Assembly: GCF_000747525.1 (NCBI RefSeq)
Contig: NZ_CP009278.1
Span: 62,001 to 126,000 of the forward strand
Length of the DNA: 64,000 bases
DNA from: Sphingobacterium sp. ML3W
GTDB taxonomy: Bacteria; Bacteroidota; Bacteroidia; Sphingobacteriales; Sphingobacteriaceae
Direction: 5' to 3'
Numbering within the stretch: the stretch's first letter is position 1; each line of letters starts with the position of its first letter. The notes beneath the pieces are model-generated. The model did no database searches. It saw nothing but the letters and a program-made list of their open reading frames with translations, and was not told the DNA's origin. Of this stretch, positions 59,631 through 64,000 are shown piece after piece. A program made the translations under genes and the position numbers.

Positions 59631-60725
59631 ATGGCTAATGATACGACTATACTAACGCGTAAGATCCAAATTTTCATCGATTGTGATGATAAGGAAAAAA
59701 GGATAGCGTATTTTAAAAAGCTGTTCGAATGGCAAGACATTGTTTTTCGAGGGGCAAATCTGGTATTGACCCATCAGTATGTACAGGAAAACCTAAAAGA
59801 TCTTATCTACCTCCAAACAGAAGTTAAAGTAAAACTAGCGGACAATGATACCGACAAAGAGGGCATCTTGAACACCTCTCGTATGAATACGACTTATCGC
59901 TTGCTCTCCAGCTATTTCAAAGGCCTGATTCCAACCGATATCCTATCCAAAGTCAATACAGCATTGATTAAAAACTTTCAATCTGACCGTCTGGAATATT
60001 GGAAAGGCACAAGGTCTCTTCGCAATTATAAGAAAGATATGCCTATTCCATTCTCTTCAAAAGCTGTTAAATTAAGTAATGACGAGCATGGACGCGATTT
60101 TAAACTTGATTTATTTAAAATTCCTTTTCGCACCTATCTTGGCAAAGACCGTTCTGATAAGCGTGTACTGCTACAGCGTGCATTAGTAGGTCAAATCAAG
60201 GTATGTGCCAGTTCCGTCAAAATTGTGAAAGGGAAGATATTTTTACTCTTAGCATTAGAAATCCCTACAAAAGAACATATGCTTCAGGAGCATATTATTG
60301 CCGAGGCCTCACTATCCGTGGAGCACCCTATTTCTGTAATGATCGAAAAAGACAATTATCAGATCGGTACCAAAGAAGAATTTCTATACCGTCGTATAGC
60401 GATACAAGCAGCACGGCACCGCCTCCAAAAGGCATCTTCCTATAACAAAGGGGGAAAGGGAAGGAAGAGAAAACTCAAAAGCTTAGATCATTACAATCAA
60501 AAGGAGAAAAATTATGTTGACAGTAGGCTTCACCTCTACAGCCGTAAACTTATTGATATCTGCATCAAATCTCAAGCAGGCACGCTCCTATTAGTCAATC
60601 AATCCAACAAAGAAGAAATGGCAAAAGAGGACGAGTTCTTACTTCGGAACTGGAGCTATTATGGTCTCATCGAAAAGATTAAATATAAAGCCAAAATGGC
60701 AGGAATCAATGTTATTATCGAATAA
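59631..60725 (+). CDS. Nuclease-dead Cas12f/TnpB-like RNA-guided protein
   Basis: The 364-residue protein shows the Cas12f/TnpB order: a beta-barrel N-terminus, the helical REC part, then KGTRSLRNYKKDMPIPF (about 124-140, a typical Cas12f block). RuvC-I is degraded to ASLSVEHP where active enzymes have V-D-L-G. The bridge/helix part is KGRKRKLKSLDHYNQKEKNY. RuvC-II reads GTLLLVNQS where active enzymes have M-E-D-L-S. The chain ends KAKMAGINVIIE, just before the zinc ribbon and RuvC-III Asp. It should bind guide RNA and DNA without cutting and tether the sigma factor. Confidence 0.85.
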   Translation: MANDTTILTRKIQIFIDCDDKEKRIAYFKKLFEWQDIVFRGANLVLTHQYVQENLKDLIYLQTEVKVKLADNDTDKEGILNTSRMNTTYRLLSSYFKGLIPTDILSKVNTALIKNFQSDRLEYWKGTRSLRNYKKDMPIPFSSKAVKLSNDEHGRDFKLDLFKIPFRTYLGKDRSDKRVLLQRALVGQIKVCASSVKIVKGKIFLLLALEIPTKEHMLQEHIIAEASLSVEHPISVMIEKDNYQIGTKEEFLYRRIAIQAARHRLQKASSYNKGGKGRKRKLKSLDHYNQKEKNYVDSRLHLYSRKLIDICIKSQAGTLLLVNQSNKEEMAKEDEFLLRNWSYYGLIEKIKYKAKMAGINVIIE

Positions 60726-60855
60726 TTACGCTACTGATTATCAATAGAGTGGAAATGTATTTAGACTTTAGGGTAGTGTGAGAATATATTCGCAGTACGC
60801 AGCCGGACTATATACAATATTAAAACTGGCTCATGATGAGTTTATATGCGGACAA

Positions 60856-60863
60856 TACCTTTG
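60856..60863 (+). promoter_or_regulatory. -7 element of bioB
   Basis: TACCTTTG lies 70 bp before the bioB ATG. No clear -33 TTTG at the proper distance. The 205 bp between the Cas12f-like gene and bioB otherwise hold no gene. Confidence 0.4.
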
Positions 60864-60932
60864 TGTCCATACCATGATATCCACTAGGGTATCTGGTAGA
60901 CGCATTTGATTATGACACTCTAATAGTAAAAC

Positions 60933-61934
60933 ATGAAGACAGCAATTCGAAACAATTGGACGAAGGAAGAAATTCAACACATATATGATAGTCCCCTCTT
61001 AGAACTTGTATTTCAAGCCGCTACCATCCATCGTGAATATCATGATCCTAACGCGGTTCAAGTATGCACGTTGTTATCAGTCAAAACTGGGGGCTGCCCC
61101 GAAGATTGTTCCTACTGTGGGCAAGCTGCACGCTACCATACCGATATCACTGTTCAAGCGCTATTACCGACCGAAACTGTTATGGCTCATGCTCAAAAAG
61201 CAAAAGATAACGGTTCTACACGATTTTGCATGGCGGCAGCCTGGAGAGAAGTACGTGATAACCGCGATTTTGACCGCCTCATAGATATGGTAAAGGGTGT
61301 GAATGACTTAGGTCTGGAAGTGTGCTGTACACTAGGTATGCTGAGCGAACAACAAGCTATTAGGCTCCAAGAGGCTGGCTTATATGCTTACAACCACAAT
61401 CTAGATACTTCAGAACAGTATTATGATGAGATTATTTCTACCCGTACGTTTGATAACCGCATCAACACCATCAATCATGTGCGAAAAGCTGGAATTACCG
61501 TTTGTTCTGGCGGTATTATTGGATTAGGAGAGTCCCATAAGGACCGTATATCGATGCTTTTGACCTTAGCTACGATGTCGAAGCATCCCGAATCTGTTCC
61601 TGTAAACGCGCTCGCACGTGTAAAAGGAACGCCACTTGAAAATAATCCAAAAGTCGAGATCTGGGATATGGTCAGAATGATTGCAACAGCCCGTATTGTG
61701 ATGCCTAAAGCCATGGTGAGACTAAGCGCAGGTCGTATAGAAATGAACGAAACAGAACAGGCATGGTGCTTTATGGCCGGAGCCAATTCCATCTTTACGG
61801 GTGAACAGGAGACACTATTGGTCACCCCCAATCCAAGTGTATCCGAGGACATGAAGATGTTCCAGACGCTAGGCTTGAAGCCTATGATAAAAGAAGTGAA
61901 GGAGAAATCATGCACAAGCCTTAAAACAGGATAA
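60933..61934 (+). CDS. bioB: Biotin synthase
   Basis: The 333-residue radical-SAM enzyme converts dethiobiotin to biotin. The 4Fe-4S Cys triad is in [10 protein letters not shown] (about 56-65). [13 protein letters not shown] and [12 protein letters not shown] are also typical. The other bio genes are not adjacent. It has its own -7 box and is probably independent of the sigma/Cas12f operon. Confidence 0.95.
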   Translation: MKTAIRNNWTKEEIQHIYDSPLLELVFQAATIHREYHDPNAVQVCTLLSVKTGGCPEDCSYCGQAARYHTDITVQALLPTETVMAHAQKAKDNGSTRFCMAAAWREVRDNRDFDRLIDMVKGVNDLGLEVCCTLGMLSEQQAIRLQEAGLYAYNHNLDTSEQYYDEIISTRTFDNRINTINHVRKAGITVCSGGIIGLGESHKDRISMLLTLATMSKHPESVPVNALARVKGTPLENNPKVEIWDMVRMIATARIVMPKAMVRLSAGRIEMNETEQAWCFMAGANSIFTGEQETLLVTPNPSVSEDMKMFQTLGLKPMIKEVKEKSCTSLKTG

Positions 61935-62531
61935 TAACGTTAATTGACCCCCTATACACAGCTAAAAGGGGTGGCGGTATACTAATGAGACCGTTGGGAA
62001 ATATTATTTATCTCGTTCCTCCTTACTGTATAAGCGATGTAGATCTAGATTATATATACGAGGTAATTACGGTCGCTTTACACCTATAATAAGGGTGTAT
62101 TTAATAAATAAGAGGGTGTTTATTCTCCTTCTTATTTATTAAATACCATCTCAAAATAATGCTTTTAAAGCAGCGCTAGACGCATCCCAAGCGAAATATT
62201 TGCCTTTAGAAACTATAAACAATAGCACATATCTTCTTCCTAATAGCGCTACTCCATTATCATCTGACGATAAAAGAGCAGAACGTTTCAATTAACTTGA
62301 AGGCTGTTTAAGGGATGTTTCCATCGATATTTGAAGCTTCAAAAATATGTAAATCTGATAATTTTGACATAAAAAACAGTCAAAAACCTAAATTGGAACT
62401 CACAAGTTAAAATAAGTAATAATATTTCATACTATTATAAACTTAAAAATGTATGTTTGCACACATACAAAAGAGCGATAGTATGAGTTTGTCATCTATC
62501 ACGTAATTATAGTAAAAACAATCCAAACAAG
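61935..62531. other. Gene-free spacer with long inverted repeats
   Basis: No coding frame. Perfect 16-bp arms GTATTTAATAAATAAG (62,097-62,112) and its complement (62,131-62,146) flank an 18-nt loop. Just before is TACACC...GGTGTA (62,080-62,098). Near the end TATGTTTG (62,452-62,459) is the likely -7 box of the next gene. Confidence 0.5.
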
Positions 62532-62912
62532 ATGTCTATTACATACAACGAACGTTTCTTTCTCCTGTTTGAGGATTTAAAGAAAAAAGGCGAATTAAAA
62601 ACATATGTAGAACTCGGTAAATTAATCAACGAATCGAAAGCTGGAATCAATGATTTAAAAACTGAGCGAAAAAAAGTGAGTATCCAACACATTCATGATA
62701 TGAAAATATCATACAATTCCATCAATACGGACTATCTAATAGGCGCTAGTAATCAGTTGTATTTGTCGGCAAACGAAATTCCTCAATTAACCACGACGAC
62801 AATTTCAGATAACTCGGGACAGCAAGAAACGATACTCGCGCTCAAAGAAACCATCGAGGCAAAAAACGAAACCATCGCCGTGCTAAAAGCGCTCTTAGCT
62901 CACAAGAAATAA
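62532..62912 (+). CDS. Small helix-turn-helix-like protein with coiled-coil tail
   Basis: The 126-residue product has an N-terminal region that looks like a phage-repressor-type HTH (LKTYVELGKLINESKAGINDLKTERKKVSIQHIHDM). The C-terminal heptads (ETILALKETIEAKNETIAVLKALLAH) predict a coiled coil for dimerisation. Regulated genes are unknown. Confidence 0.6.
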   Translation: MSITYNERFFLLFEDLKKKGELKTYVELGKLINESKAGINDLKTERKKVSIQHIHDMKISYNSINTDYLIGASNQLYLSANEIPQLTTTTISDNSGQQETILALKETIEAKNETIAVLKALLAHKK

Positions 62913-62934
62913 AGTGCTAAAAATATTAGCTAAA

Positions 62935-62985
62935 AAAAGAGCTGTTTTTCAAAGAATAAAAAAACAGCTCTTTTGAACTTTTTTT
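62935..62985 (+). terminator. Intrinsic terminator
   Basis: Perfect 15-bp arms AAAAGAGCTGTTTTT and AAAAACAGCTCTTTT are followed by GAACTTTTTTT, just after the HTH gene. Confidence 0.85.
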
Positions 62986-63209
62986 AATCTGCACCGATAC
63001 CCTCCATCAACTTCGACTGTTAAATTTTCTTACCCCTGAAGTCAGCTTTTATTTGGACGATTAGATTCAAAGATCATATGTCATCTTTCAAATACCTATT
63101 CTTCAAAATCCCAACAGTTTTCGTAATTTTATTTATCAGGACATGATAGTTAAGAACGGTATTTTCAAAATTTGTTCGTAAACTTAGGGCATCAATCTAA
63201 ATCAATAAT

Positions 63210-63953
63210 ATGCGTGTAGGATTATTTATCCCTTGTTATATCGACGCCATTTATCCGGAAGTGGGTGTCGCTACACTAGAACTTCTGGAACGCTTAGGAG
63301 TGGAGGTCGTCGTACCCTTAAATCAGACGTGCTGCGGACAGCCCATGGGTAACGAGGGTGACCAAAAAAATGCTGCTTCTTCGGAACAACTTTTCTGTGA
63401 CAACTTTGAAAGCTTTGATTACATCGTAGGACCAGCAGGAAGCTGTGTCAAGCATGTGCGCATGCACTTTGATGCCATTCCACAAACTGACAAAGTACAG
63501 CATGTGCGGAAAAGCACCTATGAACTGGTCGAGTTTCTAACCGATGTTTTAAAGGTGAAATCATTCCCTTGGGCTACATACAACCACACAGTGGCCATCC
63601 ATAATAGTTGTAGTGCTATCCGTGGTCTACATATACAATCCCGCTCAGAATGGCAAGAACCTTATTTCAATAAAACGGAACAGTTGCTGAGCATGGTAGA
63701 AGGGGTGACCATCAAACAGATTAGCCGTCCAGATGAATGCTGTGGCTTTGGTGGCACATTCTGCGTCACAGATGAGGCCGTAAGTGTCAAGATGGGACAA
63801 GACAAGGTTGCGGATTATATGAATCATCAAGTAGAATGCATCGTTTCGCCCGATATGTCTTGTCTCATGCACCAAGAAGGCATCGCTAAACGCGGAAAAG
63901 CTCCTCTGCAATTTGTACATATAGCGCAGGTATTGAATAATGGTCCCTTTTAA
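63210..63953 (+). CDS. lutA: Lactate utilisation Fe-S protein LutA (YkgE-like)
   Basis: The 247-residue protein has two CCG domains, QTCCGQPMGNEG (about 39-50) and DECCGFGGTFCV (about 174-185), which bind Fe-S clusters or the heterodisulfide-type centre. It works with LutB and LutC to oxidise L-lactate to pyruvate. The next gene starts 12 bp later. Confidence 0.9.
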   Translation: MRVGLFIPCYIDAIYPEVGVATLELLERLGVEVVVPLNQTCCGQPMGNEGDQKNAASSEQLFCDNFESFDYIVGPAGSCVKHVRMHFDAIPQTDKVQHVRKSTYELVEFLTDVLKVKSFPWATYNHTVAIHNSCSAIRGLHIQSRSEWQEPYFNKTEQLLSMVEGVTIKQISRPDECCGFGGTFCVTDEAVSVKMGQDKVADYMNHQVECIVSPDMSCLMHQEGIAKRGKAPLQFVHIAQVLNNGPF

Positions 63954-63965
63954 AAGAACGTTAAA

Positions 63966-64000
63966 ATGAGTAAAGTTAGAGTTGACCAAAATGCGGCTGA
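63966..64000 (+). CDS. lutB: Start of lutB-like gene (partial)
   Basis: ATG at 63,966 opens a frame MSKVRVDQNAA that runs off the window. Position directly after lutA suggests the ferredoxin-domain protein LutB. The sequence alone is too short to prove it. Confidence 0.5.
   Translation, partial: MSKVRVDQNAA

Noticed and set aside
57072..60725. Decayed IS200/IS605 transposon with TnpB
   Set aside because: There is no TnpA and there are no paired element ends. The dead protein has a full clean frame and is tied to a sigma gene.

Overview
The window is chromosomal DNA of a Bacteroidota bacterium, most likely Sphingobacterium or a close relative. The evidence is AT-rich DNA, Bacteroidota promoters of the form TTTG-N19-TAnnTTTG upstream of tRNA and rRNA genes, CTnDOT-type tra genes, IS types common in the phylum, and the overall character of the 16S gene. 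The genus is my judgement, not a database result.

Positions 1-34,500 are one end of an integrative conjugative element (ICE). They hold, in order: accessory genes (a serine hydrolase and a run of small secreted, lipo- and membrane proteins) ended by an IS4-family insertion; relaxase genes mobB and mobA; a hairpin-rich oriT candidate; an AT-rich 420-bp spacer; the transfer operon traA-B-C-D, then traE-F-G-I-J-K-L-M-N-O-Q; a leftward PRTRC cassette (ssb, DUF932, proteins E, C and B, and ThiF), which looks like a ubiquitin-type conjugation system; a graveyard of IS3 and IS256 fragments; a two-gene lipoprotein/secreted-protein locus with a JAMM-like metalloprotease motif; and an excisionase-like HTH gene plus tyrosine integrase beside the 3' end of tRNA-Pro. 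Neither a mobC/T4CP coupling-protein gene nor the traP primase is visible.

Positions 34,560-41,560 carry tRNA-Pro and a complete leftward rRNA operon (16S, tRNA-Ile, tRNA-Ala, 23S, 5S) with tandem promoters. Positions 42,800-56,640 are ordinary core genes: a TRIC-type channel, peptide deformylase, an oxidoreductase, miaA, rng, a 29-residue very basic protein, a TPR protein, an HU protein, a PLP enzyme, an outer-membrane-like paralogue pair, a fimbrillin-nuclease fusion, a Na+/H+ antiporter and an HTH regulator.

Positions 56,690-60,730 hold the most remarkable system. A sigma-70-family factor (58,807-59,619) sits 11 bp upstream of a Cas12f/TnpB-like protein (59,631-60,725) that has lost its RuvC-I Asp and RuvC-II Glu and ends before the zinc ribbon and RuvC-III. 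Upstream is a 2.1-kb gene-free tract with four dispersed copies of a 50-51-nt two-hairpin element. The copies share a fixed 3' end (TAAATAC) and are each followed by unrelated sequence, as expected of guide-RNA scaffolds followed by guides. Stem changes between copies are mostly compensatory. I read this as an RNA-guided transcription-activation locus: dead Cas12f plus guide chooses the promoter and the sigma factor brings RNA polymerase. A perfect vegetative promoter and a structured leader lie upstream of the array.

The right end (60,900-64,000) has bioB, a small HTH protein and the start of a lutA-lutB lactate-utilisation operon.
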